The notes: generated from the sequence alone by a model not told the origin. A stretch of 40,454 nt of DNA from JBFHER01 sp041584055 (GCA_041584055.1 JBFHER010000004.1:1-40454), one strand, 5' to 3'. Positions 7,093 through 15,937 are shown, counted from the stretch's first letter. Numbers and translations: made by a program.

Positions 7093-10041
7093 ATGGCAGT
7101 AAGATTAAACAAACTAGCACGAGAGTTTAATGTAGGGATATCCACCATGGTGGAATTTCTGCACAAGAAAGGTCGTTCCGATGTGGAGTCAAATCCAAAT
7201 ACAAAGGTTGACGATGAAGTGTATGAAATCCTTAGAACCGAATTTAGCTCTGATTTGAGTGCTAAGAAGGAGTCTGAAATAGTCAGTGAGAAGCGGCATA
7301 ACAAGGAACGAAACAAGGAAACGATCGTTCTTGAAAATGGGCGTCACGAACAGGTTTCTATGAAAAAAGAAACTGAGATTCCAACTGAAGTTGCTGAGGA
7401 AGACAAGCCAAAGGTAAAAGTGGTGGATAAGATCGATCTGGATGCGATTAACAAACCCAGACGGGCTGTTAAGAAGGCTGAGAAAGAGGAAGCTCCTGCA
7501 GTGGTTGAACCGGTGAAAGAAGAGCCTGTTGTGGAAGAAGAGGTCCAGCTTACTCCTGAAGTGAAAGCTGTTCCTGAAGTGGAAGCGCCTGTTGCAGAAA
7601 AAGCTGTCAAAAATGAAGCTGCCAAAGATGAAGTTGCCGAAGTGAAAGAAATTGCTGAACCCGTGACTGAAACAGAACCATCTGTTGAAGATGAAGTTGC
7701 GTCGACTGAGGATGAGTCCGACACAGTTTTCAAACCCAACGATACAAAGCTTGAAAATAACATAAAAGTTGTTGATAAGATTGATCTGTCGCTGCTGAAT
7801 CAGAGAACACGTCCCGCCAAAAAGTCTAAAGAAGAGAAGAAGAAGGAGCGCGAACTGCGCATCAAGGAGCGTCAGACGAAGAAGGATGAGTCAACACCGG
7901 CAGCACGCAAAGGGGGCGACGATAATGTGATCAGGGCGAAAGTGAAACTGAATGGTCCTAAAATCATTGAAAAAATTGATTTGCCCGATGGTGATGCTAA
8001 AAAGAAACGCAAGCGTATTCAAAAAAGCAAGGAGCGCGTAAATATTAATAAACCTGGTGGAAATGCACCCGGCGGAGGAAAATCATCCGTTGATTCCCGT
8101 CGTAAGGGGCCACAGGGAAAACATCGTCCGGTTCGCAATGAGGTGAATGAAGAGGATGTGCAAAAGCAAATTAAAGATACTTTGGCGCGTTTGACAAGCA
8201 AAGGAAAGTCGAAAGGTGCGAAGTACAGAAGAGATAAGCGTGATGCTGTTTCAGAAAGGCAGATGGCGGATGCTCAAAAACAGGCTGATGATGCTAAAAT
8301 ATTGAAGATCACAGAATTTGTGACAGTAAACGACCTCGCCAATATGATGGACGTTCCTGCTGTACAGGTTATTTCTTCATGCATGAGTCTTGGTTTATTT
8401 GTGTCTATCAACCAACGTTTGGATGCTGAGACAATTGCTTTGGTTTCAGAGGAGTTTAACTATAAGGTTGAATTTGTAAGTGTTGAAGTTGCGCAGGCAA
8501 TTGGCGAGGAGGTTGATGAAGAAGGCACAGATCCAAGAGCCCCAATTGTAACGGTAATGGGGCACGTTGACCATGGTAAAACATCTTTGCTGGATGGCAT
8601 TCGGAATGCAAATGTAATTGATGGTGAAGCAGGGGGTATTACACAGCACATTGGTGCATACAGTGTAAAATTGGATGATGGTCGAAAGATTACCTTCCTT
8701 GATACGCCGGGTCACGAAGCATTTACCGCCATGCGTGCAAGGGGTGCAAAGGTGACAGATATTGCCATCATTATTGTGGCGGCTGATGATGCCATTATGC
8801 CTCAAACGGTGGAAGCAATCAACCACGCTGCAGCCGCAGGTGTGCCAATTGTTTTTGCAATCAATAAGATTGATAAACCGGGAGCAAATCCTGATAAAAT
8901 AAAAGAAGCCCTGGCAAATATGAATTACCTCGTTGAAGAATGGGGTGGCAAATACCAATCCATGGATATTTCAGCAAAGAATGGTACAAATGTACCTGAG
9001 CTGCTGGAAAAGGTATTGCTAGAGGCTGAAATGCTTGAATTAAAGGCAACACCTTCAAAACGGGCAACGGGTTCTATTGTTGAATCAACACTGGATAAGG
9101 GGAAAGGTTATATTGCAACTGTTCTGGTGTCAAACGGAACACTGCGCCAGGGAGATATCGTGCTCGCAGGGGCTCATTTTGGTCACGTAAAAGCCATGTT
9201 CAATGAACGAAATCAACGCATTCAGGAGGCAGGGCCATCAGAACCGGCATTGATTCTTGGATTAAACGGGGCGCCACAGGCAGGGGATAACTTCAACGTT
9301 ATGGAAACGGAGAAGGAAGCGAGAGAAATTGCTACAAAGAGGGAGCAATTGCAGCGTGAACAAGGCTTGCGGACAACCAAACACATCACTCTTGATGAAA
9401 TTGGTCGTCGTATTGCTATTGGAAACTTCCAGGAGTTAAATGTTATTGTTAAAGGTGACGTGGATGGTTCCATTGAGGCGCTTTCAGATTCTCTGATCAA
9501 ATTGTCGACGGAAGAAATTCAGGTTAATGTGATTCATAAAGGTGTGGGTCAGATCTCTGAATCGGATATCATGTTGGCAGCAGCTTCCAATGCAATTGTA
9601 ATCGGTTTCCAGGTACGACCTTCTATGGCCGCAAGAAAACTGGCTGAGGTTGAGGAAATTGACATACGACTGTATTCAATCATTTACAGTGCAATTGAAG
9701 AGCTGAAATCGGCAATGGAAGGAATGTTATCACCTGAGATTAAGGAAGAGATCGTTGCCACTGTTGAGGTGACCGATGTGTTCAAAATCACCAAGGTTGG
9801 TACCGTGGCCGGATGTCTTGTTCGTGAAGGTAAAATAAACAGAAACTCAAAAATACGTCTTATTCGGGATGGGATTGTGATCTTCTCAGGGGAATTAGGT
9901 TCCTTGAAACGTTTCAAAGACGATGTTAAAGAGGTTGCAACCGGTTATGAATGCGGTTTAAATATTGCCAAATACAATGATATAAAGGTGGGTGATATGG
10001 TAGAAGCATACAAAGAGGTAGAAGTTAAGAAGACCTTATAA
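7093..10041 (+). CDS. infB: Translation initiation factor IF-2
   Basis: IF-2 is the GTPase that places initiator tRNA on the ribosome. The ATG at 7093 (MAVRLNKLAREFNVG) is preferred over the in-frame TTG at 7087, because MAVRLNKLA is the usual family start. The order is an N-terminal IF2_N-type helix bundle, a Glu/Lys/Ala/Pro-rich linker of about 300 residues, and a second IF2_N region near VTVNDLANMMDVPAVQVI. The GTPase domain follows with its P-loop GHVDHGKT at residues 490-497, DTPGHEAF and NKIDKP, then domains II to IV. At 982 residues it is long because of the linker. Three copies of a DKIDL-type motif (DKIDLDAI, DKIDLSLL, EKIDLPDG) recur in that linker. Confidence 0.98.
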   Translation: MAVRLNKLAREFNVGISTMVEFLHKKGRSDVESNPNTKVDDEVYEILRTEFSSDLSAKKESEIVSEKRHNKERNKETIVLENGRHEQVSMKKETEIPTEVAEEDKPKVKVVDKIDLDAINKPRRAVKKAEKEEAPAVVEPVKEEPVVEEEVQLTPEVKAVPEVEAPVAEKAVKNEAAKDEVAEVKEIAEPVTETEPSVEDEVASTEDESDTVFKPNDTKLENNIKVVDKIDLSLLNQRTRPAKKSKEEKKKERELRIKERQTKKDESTPAARKGGDDNVIRAKVKLNGPKIIEKIDLPDGDAKKKRKRIQKSKERVNINKPGGNAPGGGKSSVDSRRKGPQGKHRPVRNEVNEEDVQKQIKDTLARLTSKGKSKGAKYRRDKRDAVSERQMADAQKQADDAKILKITEFVTVNDLANMMDVPAVQVISSCMSLGLFVSINQRLDAETIALVSEEFNYKVEFVSVEVAQAIGEEVDEEGTDPRAPIVTVMGHVDHGKTSLLDGIRNANVIDGEAGGITQHIGAYSVKLDDGRKITFLDTPGHEAFTAMRARGAKVTDIAIIIVAADDAIMPQTVEAINHAAAAGVPIVFAINKIDKPGANPDKIKEALANMNYLVEEWGGKYQSMDISAKNGTNVPELLEKVLLEAEMLELKATPSKRATGSIVESTLDKGKGYIATVLVSNGTLRQGDIVLAGAHFGHVKAMFNERNQRIQEAGPSEPALILGLNGAPQAGDNFNVMETEKEAREIATKREQLQREQGLRTTKHITLDEIGRRIAIGNFQELNVIVKGDVDGSIEALSDSLIKLSTEEIQVNVIHKGVGQISESDIMLAAASNAIVIGFQVRPSMAARKLAEVEEIDIRLYSIIYSAIEELKSAMEGMLSPEIKEEIVATVEVTDVFKITKVGTVAGCLVREGKINRNSKIRLIRDGIVIFSGELGSLKRFKDDVKEVATGYECGLNIAKYNDIKVGDMVEAYKEVEVKKTL

Positions 10042-10060
10042 TTTTAAAATTAGCTTGATT

Positions 10061-10411
10061 ATGAAAAATGTATCATTCATGCTGCTGGTTTTGATGTTGG
10101 CTTTTGGATCATGCAAAAGTATCAAGGATCTGGTGGTTAAAGAGGAGAAGGTTGAGCTTATTAATAAATCAGTTGCTAAGCAAACCTATTATGTTATTAT
10201 TGGCAGTTTTAGTGAAAAAGCAAATGCGGATAAGTACATGGAACAAATGCGTGCAAAAGAGTTTGTTCCCGTATTGCTGAGAAATGCAGAAGGACTCTAT
10301 CGCATTTCTGTTTATGCTACAAATTCTGAACGTGCTGCGCGTCAACAAATCGCAACAATTCGACAAAGCCATGCTGAACACAATGATGTGTGGTTGTTGA
10401 TTAGTAAATAA
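10061..10411 (+). CDS. Small SPOR-domain lipoprotein
   Basis: This 116-residue protein starts with a lipoprotein signal peptide (lipobox LAFGSC, Cys near residue 15). A SPOR domain follows, from TYYVIIGSFSEKANADKYME to the end. SPOR domains bind denuded peptidoglycan, often at division sites. The ATG at 10061 directly opens the signal peptide; the in-frame TTG at 10055 would add only two residues. It lies 19 bases after infB and before a strong terminator, so it is probably the last gene of the rimP operon. Its exact role is unknown. Confidence 0.85.
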   Translation: MKNVSFMLLVLMLAFGSCKSIKDLVVKEEKVELINKSVAKQTYYVIIGSFSEKANADKYMEQMRAKEFVPVLLRNAEGLYRISVYATNSERAARQQIATIRQSHAEHNDVWLLISK

Positions 10412-10415
10412 AATA

Positions 10416-10449
10416 AAAAAAAGGAGGGACTCGGGTCGCTCCTTTTTTT
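10416..10449. terminator. Bidirectional terminator after the rimP operon
   Basis: AAAAAAAGGAG (10416-10426) pairs with CTCCTTTTTTT (10439-10449), with an inner GAC/GTC pairing and a TCGG loop. The A- and T-tracts allow it to work in both directions: for the SPOR gene on the plus strand and pepD on the minus strand. Confidence 0.85.
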
Positions 10450-10529
10450 ATGATAAAATATTATGTTTCTCTAAGCAGAGAATTTATGATCGTTCATGAT
10501 TCATTTCTCGCATGTGCCCTGTGCGGAAA

Positions 10530-11990
10530 TTAATTTTCAGGAACATTGACCAGCACTTCTAAGAGGTAATCCCAGAATTTTTGTACGCTTTTAATGTTGA
10601 TTCTTTCGTCCGGAGAATGCGCTCCGTAAATCGTTGGGCCGAAGGAAACCATATCAAGTGATGGATATTTATCCAGGAATAAGCCGCATTCAAGTCCTGC
10701 ATGAATGGCCTTAACTTCCGGTTTTGTGTTAAATAATCGTTCGTATGCTTCTTCCGCAATCTTTAAAATGGGCGAATTAAGATTTGGAGACCAACCTGGA
10801 TAGCCGTCAGAATGCATAATCTGCGTGTTTTCTGAAGTAAAAACAGAAACGATTTCTTTTTTTAATGCTTCCTTGGCAGCTTCATCACTGCTCCGCTGGC
10901 TGGTGGTGATACGAATTGTATTGTTTGATGAAAATTTTACAGATGCCAAATTGGTGGATGTTTCAACAAGTCCTTCTATATTTGAGCTCATCGCAATAAC
11001 GCCATGCGGGCATGTGTCGATCATTTCCAGAAACTTGTTCGTGTCTTCCTTTGTGAGAGATGAAGAAACGGATGCGACTGATTCCAGTTCCAGATTCAAA
11101 TCAGGTTCAATGGATTTGAATTCATCCTCCAATACAGCGATGTAAATGTTTAAATCAATCCTCAATTGCTCTTTGAATGAAGCGGGTATCAGAATGGTCG
11201 CTTCCGCTTCCCTTGCAATGGCATTGCGCAGGTTGCCGCCATCAAAAGAAACGAGAAACAAATCAGTTTTTTTATTTATGTCTGATAAGAACCTGTTCAG
11301 TAGTTTATTGGCATTGCCCAGCCCAAGGTGAATGTCACCACCCGAATGACCGCCTTTTAACCCGTTTATCAATATACGAAATGGCAGATATCCTGATTTT
11401 TTGTCAATGCTCTGGTAGTTGAAATCAATCAGGGTATCAATCCCGCCCGCGCATCCTATGAAAAGTTCACCTTCGTCTTCACTGTCCAGGTTTAACAGGA
11501 TATCACCCTTCATAAAGTCTTTTTGCAACGCAAATGCCCCTGATAAGCCTGTTTCTTCATCCACTGTGAAAAGACATTCAATTGGACCATGCGAGATGTC
11601 GTCTGCAGCAAGTAACGCAAGTTCAGCCGCAACCCCAATGCCATCGTCTGCACCAAGGGTCGTTCCTTCTGCTTTTACCCAATCCCCTGCGATATATGGC
11701 TTGATCGGATCAGTATCAAAGTTGTGAACTGTATCATTGTTCTTTTCACAAACCATGTCAACATGTGACTGAAGGATCACTGTCTTGAGATGCTCCATGC
11801 CTGTGCTTGCCTTTTTTGAAATGATAATGTTCCCTATTGCATCTTTCTTGTAATCCAATTGGTGCTTCTCTGCGAAATCAATTAGGTATGCAATTATCTT
11901 ATCTTCTTTTTTTGAAGGACGCGGAATTTGACAAATGTCTGAAAAATAGGACCAGACAGCTTCGGGAGAAAGAGATGTAATGAATGACAT
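10530..11990 (-). CDS. pepD: Aminoacyl-histidine dipeptidase (M20 family, PepD)
   Basis: This cytoplasmic metallodipeptidase cleaves Xaa-His and other dipeptides. The 486-residue length fits the PepD/PepV branch of M20. Metal-site motifs are visible: SHVDMV (His76, Asp78), GADDGIG (Asp115, Asp116) and the catalytic pair DEETG (Glu145, Glu146). The C-terminal HSPDERINI region carries the last metal-binding His. The family's dimerisation (lid) domain sits between. The start follows the rlmD stop by a single base, so the two genes are translationally close. Some members act as general cytosolic non-specific dipeptidases. Confidence 0.93.
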   Translation of the reverse strand: MSFITSLSPEAVWSYFSDICQIPRPSKKEDKIIAYLIDFAEKHQLDYKKDAIGNIIISKKASTGMEHLKTVILQSHVDMVCEKNNDTVHNFDTDPIKPYIAGDWVKAEGTTLGADDGIGVAAELALLAADDISHGPIECLFTVDEETGLSGAFALQKDFMKGDILLNLDSEDEGELFIGCAGGIDTLIDFNYQSIDKKSGYLPFRILINGLKGGHSGGDIHLGLGNANKLLNRFLSDINKKTDLFLVSFDGGNLRNAIAREAEATILIPASFKEQLRIDLNIYIAVLEDEFKSIEPDLNLELESVASVSSSLTKEDTNKFLEMIDTCPHGVIAMSSNIEGLVETSTNLASVKFSSNNTIRITTSQRSSDEAAKEALKKEIVSVFTSENTQIMHSDGYPGWSPNLNSPILKIAEEAYERLFNTKPEVKAIHAGLECGLFLDKYPSLDMVSFGPTIYGAHSPDERINIKSVQKFWDYLLEVLVNVPEN

Positions 11991-11991
11991 A

Positions 11992-13395
11992 CTAGCGTTT
12001 TTCTAATAAAACAATGTTTTCGATATGGGCAGTTTGAGGGAACATATCTACTGCTTGAACCCTCGCAACGCGATAATGTTCATCCAATATACTTAAATCC
12101 CGTGCCTGTGTCCCCGGATTGCAACTAACATAAACAATTCTGGATGTATTTGAGCTTATGATGGTTTTAATTACATCTTCATGCATGCCTGCCCTTGGCG
12201 GATCAGTTATAATCACATCTGGCTGGCCGTGTTTTGAAATAAAATCTGTGGTCAGAATATCTTTCATATCTCCTGCAAAAAAGGCTGTATTTGAAAGCTC
12301 ATTTCTGATGGCATTTTCTTTGGCATCCGCAATGGCATCCTCTACATATTCGATCCCCACAACTTTCTTGGCCTGCTTAGCAATAAAACATGCAATGGTT
12401 CCTGTACCGGTATAAAGGTCATAAACCGTTTCGTTGCCAGTAAGGCCGGCGAATTCTCTGGCTTTTTTGTATAAGGTGTATGCCTGTTTGCTATTTGTTT
12501 GATAGAATGATCGCGGACTGATTTTAAAACGCAAGCCTTCCATCTCTTCCTCTATGATAGGCTTTCCGTTGTAAAGTTTCAGATCTGATTTATCGAGAAC
12601 GGTGTTTCCGTGCTGGTTCGTGGCAAGGTAAAGGGATGTAATTTCCGGAAAACGTTGTTTCATGAATTCCATTACCTGCACCATTTTTTCTGTTTCATGA
12701 TTCCAAAAAACAACAATGGCCATGATTTCTCCTGTGCTGGCTGTTCTGATGTAAACACTCCGCAAGGTGCCTTCGTTGGTTCTTAAATTGGCAAAGGGAA
12801 TGTTGTTTTCAATGGCAAATGCCTTCAACTCATTGCGAATGGCATTGCTGGGTTCTGCCTGCAAATGACAAGTCTTTACGTCAAGGACCCGATCGAACCT
12901 TCCGGGGATGTTAAATCCGCCTGCCCTCCTGTCAAGTTCCTCCTCTGATTCAATTTCATCAGCCAGTATCCAACGGTTGTTGCAGAAAGCATATTCCATC
13001 TTATTCCGGTAATAGTAGGTTTCGGAAGAGCCCAGAATAGGTTCAATCTCAGGTAACGCTATTTTGCCTAAGCGAACCAACGCATCCGTTACGTGCTGTT
13101 GCTTGTATTTCAATTGTTGCTCATAAGGTAGCATTTGCCACTTACAACCACCACAGGTGCCAAAATGCTCGCATTCAGGCGAAACCCTGATGTCAGAATA
13201 ATTATGGTACGCCGTGATGTGACCCTCCATAAATTTCTTGCGCTTTTTGGTTACCTGAATATCAACAACGTCACCGGGAACTGCAAAAGCTGCAAAAACA
13301 ACTTTCTCTTCAACCTTCCCTAAGGCTTTTCCCTCAGCAGCAACATCGATAATCTCAACGTTCTTTAAATGAGGCTTTTTTTGACTTCTACCCAC
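11992..13395 (-). CDS. rlmD: 23S rRNA (uracil-C5)-methyltransferase, RlmD/TrmA family
   Basis: This enzyme methylates a uracil of 23S rRNA using S-adenosylmethionine. A TRAM domain lies near the N-terminus (NVEIIDVAAEGKALG). Cysteines for an iron-sulfur cluster are at residues 75, 81, 84 and 176 (EHFGTCGGC and VKTCHLQ). The SAM-binding motif is DLYTGTGTIACF, and the catalytic motif is VYVSCNPGTQARDL. I chose the GTG at 13395 (VGRSQKKPHLKN). The longer frame from ATG 13440 would translate through a terminator hairpin, and its extra residues have no family match. The target base (RlmD or RlmCD type) cannot be fixed from sequence. Confidence 0.9.
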   Translation of the reverse strand: MGRSQKKPHLKNVEIIDVAAEGKALGKVEEKVVFAAFAVPGDVVDIQVTKKRKKFMEGHITAYHNYSDIRVSPECEHFGTCGGCKWQMLPYEQQLKYKQQHVTDALVRLGKIALPEIEPILGSSETYYYRNKMEYAFCNNRWILADEIESEEELDRRAGGFNIPGRFDRVLDVKTCHLQAEPSNAIRNELKAFAIENNIPFANLRTNEGTLRSVYIRTASTGEIMAIVVFWNHETEKMVQVMEFMKQRFPEITSLYLATNQHGNTVLDKSDLKLYNGKPIIEEEMEGLRFKISPRSFYQTNSKQAYTLYKKAREFAGLTGNETVYDLYTGTGTIACFIAKQAKKVVGIEYVEDAIADAKENAIRNELSNTAFFAGDMKDILTTDFISKHGQPDVIITDPPRAGMHEDVIKTIISSNTSRIVYVSCNPGTQARDLSILDEHYRVARVQAVDMFPQTAHIENIVLLEKR

Positions 13396-13417
13396 CGTAA
13401 TAATTTTTTGCGAAAAT

Positions 13418-13450
13418 AAAAAAAGTCCGGCTATTTGCATAACCGGACCT
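13418..13450 (-). terminator. Terminator between carA and rlmD
   Basis: On the minus strand GTCCGG (13448-13443) pairs with CCGGAC (13430-13425), followed by TTTTTTTATTTT. It sits just after the carA stop and before the rlmD GTG, so rlmD-pepD depend on read-through or another promoter. Confidence 0.85.
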
Positions 13451-13469
13451 ACCTGTCATTTATCAGCTT

Positions 13470-14558
13470 TTATCTTGATTTTTTGTAATCCTTGATTTTG
13501 TCGATGAATACATCAAACAAAAATTCAGTATCTGTTGGTCCACTGGAAGCTTCAGGGTGAAACTGAGTGGAGAAGAAAGGTTTTGTTTTATGCTTGATGC
13601 CCTCGTTGGTGTCATCATTCACATTCACAAAGGCTGGTTCCCAATCTTCCTTTAAAGTATCGGTATCTAAAACAAATCCATGATTTTGTGAGGTAATATA
13701 ACATTTCTTTGTTCCAAGTTCCCGCACTGGCTGGTTGTGTGACCTGTGTCCATATTTTAATTTATGGGTTCCCCCGCCGGCTGCCAGCCCTAAAAGCTGA
13801 TTGCCAAGGCAGATGCCAAATATCGGTTTGTCATCCTGCAATGCTTTTGCAATGTGTTCAACCGTTTTAACACATGTTTGTGGGTTCCCCGGTCCGTTTG
13901 ACAGCATGATGCCATCATAATCTTCCTGCGTGAAGTCATAATCCCAGGGGACACGTATCAGTGTTACATCTCTGTTTAAAAGACAACGTAAAATATTGTA
14001 TTTCGCTCCTGTATCTACCAAAACTACCTTGTGCTGACCATTTCCATAGACAATTTTCTCCTTGCAACTGACCATGTCTACCAAATTATCCTGATTTGGA
14101 TCGTAAAAATCAAGCGTTTCATCATCAATCAGGATTTTACCAAGCATGCACCCTTTTTCACGCAATCGCTTTGTTAGTGCTCGTGTATCTATGTCAAAAA
14201 TACCTGGAATCTTATTCTCAATCAACCAATCTCCCAGACTCTTTTGCGCATTCCAGTGACTGTGTTCAGTTGAATACTCTGAGACAATAAACGCACTTAC
14301 ATGAATGCGGTCTGATTCATAATTTTTGGAAATTCCGTTTTCCAACTCATCGCCAGGTACACCATAATTCCCAATTAAAGGATAGGTTGATACCAGAATC
14401 TGCCCCTTGTAAGATGGGTCAGTTAAACTTTCAGGATAGCCCGTCATTGCGGTGTTAAATACAACCTCACCCGCCACAGATGCGTGATAGCCAAAGGATT
14501 TCCCCTCGAAGACTGCACCGTCTTCCAATACCAGTTTTATGGATTTAAATTCCTGCAT
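13470..14558 (-). CDS. carA: Carbamoyl-phosphate synthase small subunit
   Basis: CarA is the glutaminase subunit that supplies ammonia to CarB for carbamoyl phosphate, used in arginine and pyrimidine synthesis. The 362-residue protein has the CPSase small-subunit N-terminal domain (LEDGAVFEGKSFG to about residue 150). The class I glutamine amidotransferase domain follows with nucleophile Cys250 in GICLGNQLLG and the His334/Glu336 pair in FHPEAS. The full triad is present, so it should be an active amidotransferase. carB is not adjacent. A consensus promoter and a leader of about 180 bases lie upstream. Confidence 0.97.
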   Translation of the reverse strand: MQEFKSIKLVLEDGAVFEGKSFGYHASVAGEVVFNTAMTGYPESLTDPSYKGQILVSTYPLIGNYGVPGDELENGISKNYESDRIHVSAFIVSEYSTEHSHWNAQKSLGDWLIENKIPGIFDIDTRALTKRLREKGCMLGKILIDDETLDFYDPNQDNLVDMVSCKEKIVYGNGQHKVVLVDTGAKYNILRCLLNRDVTLIRVPWDYDFTQEDYDGIMLSNGPGNPQTCVKTVEHIAKALQDDKPIFGICLGNQLLGLAAGGGTHKLKYGHRSHNQPVRELGTKKCYITSQNHGFVLDTDTLKEDWEPAFVNVNDDTNEGIKHKTKPFFSTQFHPEASSGPTDTEFLFDVFIDKIKDYKKSR

Positions 14559-14742
14559 TTATAATGGATTTGATGTTATGCCAATTTGAATATGCAAATA
14601 AGCGGTATCATTCTAAACAATGCCGATGGTTAAATGCAAAGCGTTAAGTTTCGAAGAGACTTAATGCGTTTCCGATATTAACCGGATCATACACCAATCG
14701 GTACAACTGAAGGTTTCCTTGTATGCTTGCTGAAAACCGGGG

Positions 14743-14774
14743 CAAAAGTAAGAAAATGAATGGTGGTTTCCAAA
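14743..14774 (-). promoter_or_regulatory. carA promoter
   Basis: On the minus strand TTTG (14774-14771) precedes TACTTTTG (14750-14743) by 20 bases, the same box and spacing as the rimP promoter. The start near 14737 implies an untranslated leader of about 180 bases. The leader includes an inverted repeat GCATTAAGT/ACTTAACGC around 14640-14670. Confidence 0.65.
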
Positions 14775-14985
14775 AGGAATTGATGCTATTAATTTTACAT
14801 CACAGATGCTTGCTTTTGGCATGCGTATATTCAGCAAATCCGGCAAATGTTTTTTAATGCTGGGGCTGCATTAATGTGTCTTAGAATATCTTACCTAAAT
14901 GCCGGAACATCAATTTTAATGTTTTTGAGCATAAATTTTAAAGGTTTAAAAAATAAATTGCGCGAGATTCAAACTTTAGTCGTAT

Positions 14986-14999
14986 ATTGGTCGACCAAT
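14986..14999. promoter_or_regulatory. Palindromic operator upstream of the GntR regulator
   Basis: ATTGGTCGACCAAT is a perfect 14-base palindrome. Its core TTGGTCGACCAA recurs exactly at 16064-16075, on the other side of the regulator gene. It resembles the TGGT(N)nACCA half-site pattern bound by FadR-subfamily GntR regulators. Autoregulation is inferred. Confidence 0.7.
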
Positions 15000-15051
15000 T
15001 AGAAAGATTAACAGCAGTTGTAAACAAGCAGATGCTTTTAAAATAAAAGTA

Positions 15052-15059
15052 TACTTTTG
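15052..15059 (+). promoter_or_regulatory. -7 promoter element of the GntR gene
   Basis: TACTTTTG matches TAnnTTTG and lies 50 bases before the start codon. No clear TTTG at the -33 spacing is seen. A weak -33 suggests low basal activity or dependence on an activator. Confidence 0.5.
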
Positions 15060-15109
15060 CACCCTGAAGTAGAAGTTGGAAAAAATATTAATTAAGTGAA
15101 TAAAGAGTG

Positions 15110-15835
15110 ATGGCAGCACAAGTTTTAGAAATGAAAGGTTCGGATACAGCAAAGCCAATTGATTTGGTGATTTCTCAGATAAAGGAAATGATCAATTCTG
15201 GCGTTTTGAAGCCTGGGGATCGTTTGCCGGCAGAACGTAAAATGGCATCAGATTTTGGATTTGGAAGGACGCAGGTGAGAGAGGCGCTGCAAAAGTTAGA
15301 GTTTTATGGCATTATTAAAACCCTGCCTCAAAGCGGTTCTGTAATAAATGGATTGGATATAAATACGCTTGATGGACTGATTTCAGATGTATTGAATCTT
15401 CAGAGCTATGATTTTTATTCCCTGGTTGAAACAAGGCTTGTACTGGAAGTTAATGCTGCGAGGCTTTGTGCTGTACGTTGGACTGAGAAGGACCTGAAAA
15501 GAATAGAAAAAGCCCATCAGAATTATTTAAAGCATTTTAATACACCGGAAAGGGTAAGCCATGATTTTGCGTTTCACAGGGCCATTGCAGAAGCTTGTCA
15601 TAACCCGGTTTTCAAGGCGATGTTGCTTGTGGTTATTCCAGATATAATGACCATCTATCAAAAAGAAAGCATTTGTGTGACAGATCGGGTGCCAAATGAA
15701 GAGCATGAGGACCTTCTTGTCGCAATTAGAAACCGTGACGGAGAACTGGCAGCATCACTCATGGCAAAACACCTTGAAGGAGTTGTTAGTTTTGCCAAAG
15801 AGCGCATGGAACAACAAAAGCAGAACGGGAATTAA
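15110..15835 (+). CDS. FadR-subfamily GntR transcriptional regulator of the alginate locus
   Basis: The 241-residue protein has a GntR winged helix over about residues 10-75, including GVLKPGDRLPAERKMASDFG and TQVREALQKLEFYGII. An all-helical FCD effector domain follows (about 95-230, with FHRAIAEACHNPVF). FCD domains bind small carboxylates, often with a metal. The ATG at 15110 is preferred to the overlapping in-frame GTG at 15107. The gene sits immediately before the alginate operon and between copies of the TTGGTCGACCAA palindrome, so it most likely represses that operon. The effector may be an unsaturated uronate product such as DEH or KDG; this is inferred from context. Confidence 0.9.
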   Translation: MAAQVLEMKGSDTAKPIDLVISQIKEMINSGVLKPGDRLPAERKMASDFGFGRTQVREALQKLEFYGIIKTLPQSGSVINGLDINTLDGLISDVLNLQSYDFYSLVETRLVLEVNAARLCAVRWTEKDLKRIEKAHQNYLKHFNTPERVSHDFAFHRAIAEACHNPVFKAMLLVVIPDIMTIYQKESICVTDRVPNEEHEDLLVAIRNRDGELAASLMAKHLEGVVSFAKERMEQQKQNGN

Positions 15836-15850
15836 AAAAACATAAGGTTA

Positions 15851-15890
15851 AAAGAAGAGGGTGTTCGAAAACTGATGCGCTCTTTTTTTT
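15851..15890 (+). terminator. First terminator after the GntR gene
   Basis: The A-rich arm ending in AAGAG (15855-15859) pairs with CTCTT (15880-15884), followed by a run of eight T residues to 15890. It isolates the regulator from the alginate operon. Confidence 0.75.
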
Positions 15891-15903
15891 GTTAAAATAT
15901 TAG

Positions 15904-15937
15904 AAAGAGGGTATCCAGGAATGGGCACTCTCTTTTT
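15904..15937 (+). terminator. Second, tandem terminator after the GntR gene
   Basis: AAAGAG (15904-15909) pairs with CTCTTT (15930-15935), followed by more T residues. Its outer stem (AAAGAGGG to CTCT plus T-run) resembles that of the preceding terminator about 50 bases upstream. Confidence 0.7.

Larger units (their letters stand above)
14559..15109. other. Divergent intergenic region between carA and the GntR gene
   Basis: The left part holds the carA leader and promoter on the minus strand. The right part holds a palindromic operator (14986-14999) and the -7 box of the regulator gene (15052-15059). The frame at 14661-14846 on the minus strand covers the carA promoter and leader and does not look coding. 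Confidence 0.6.

Noticed and set aside
7344..7763. 139-residue minus-strand frame rich in Ser and Thr
   Set aside because: It is the antisense shadow of the Glu/Lys/Ala-rich IF2 linker, whose reverse complement gives Ser/Thr-rich frames.
8446..8958. 170-residue minus-strand frame inside infB
   Set aside because: It lies entirely opposite the strongly conserved GTPase region of IF2 and has no recognisable family.
13396..13440. N-terminal extension of rlmD from ATG 13440
   Set aside because: It reads through the carA terminator hairpin and U-tract, and its residues lack any family match. The GTG at 13395 gives the usual start.
14661..14846. 61-residue minus-strand frame upstream of carA
   Set aside because: It spans the predicted carA promoter and transcript start, and the peptide is not protein-like.
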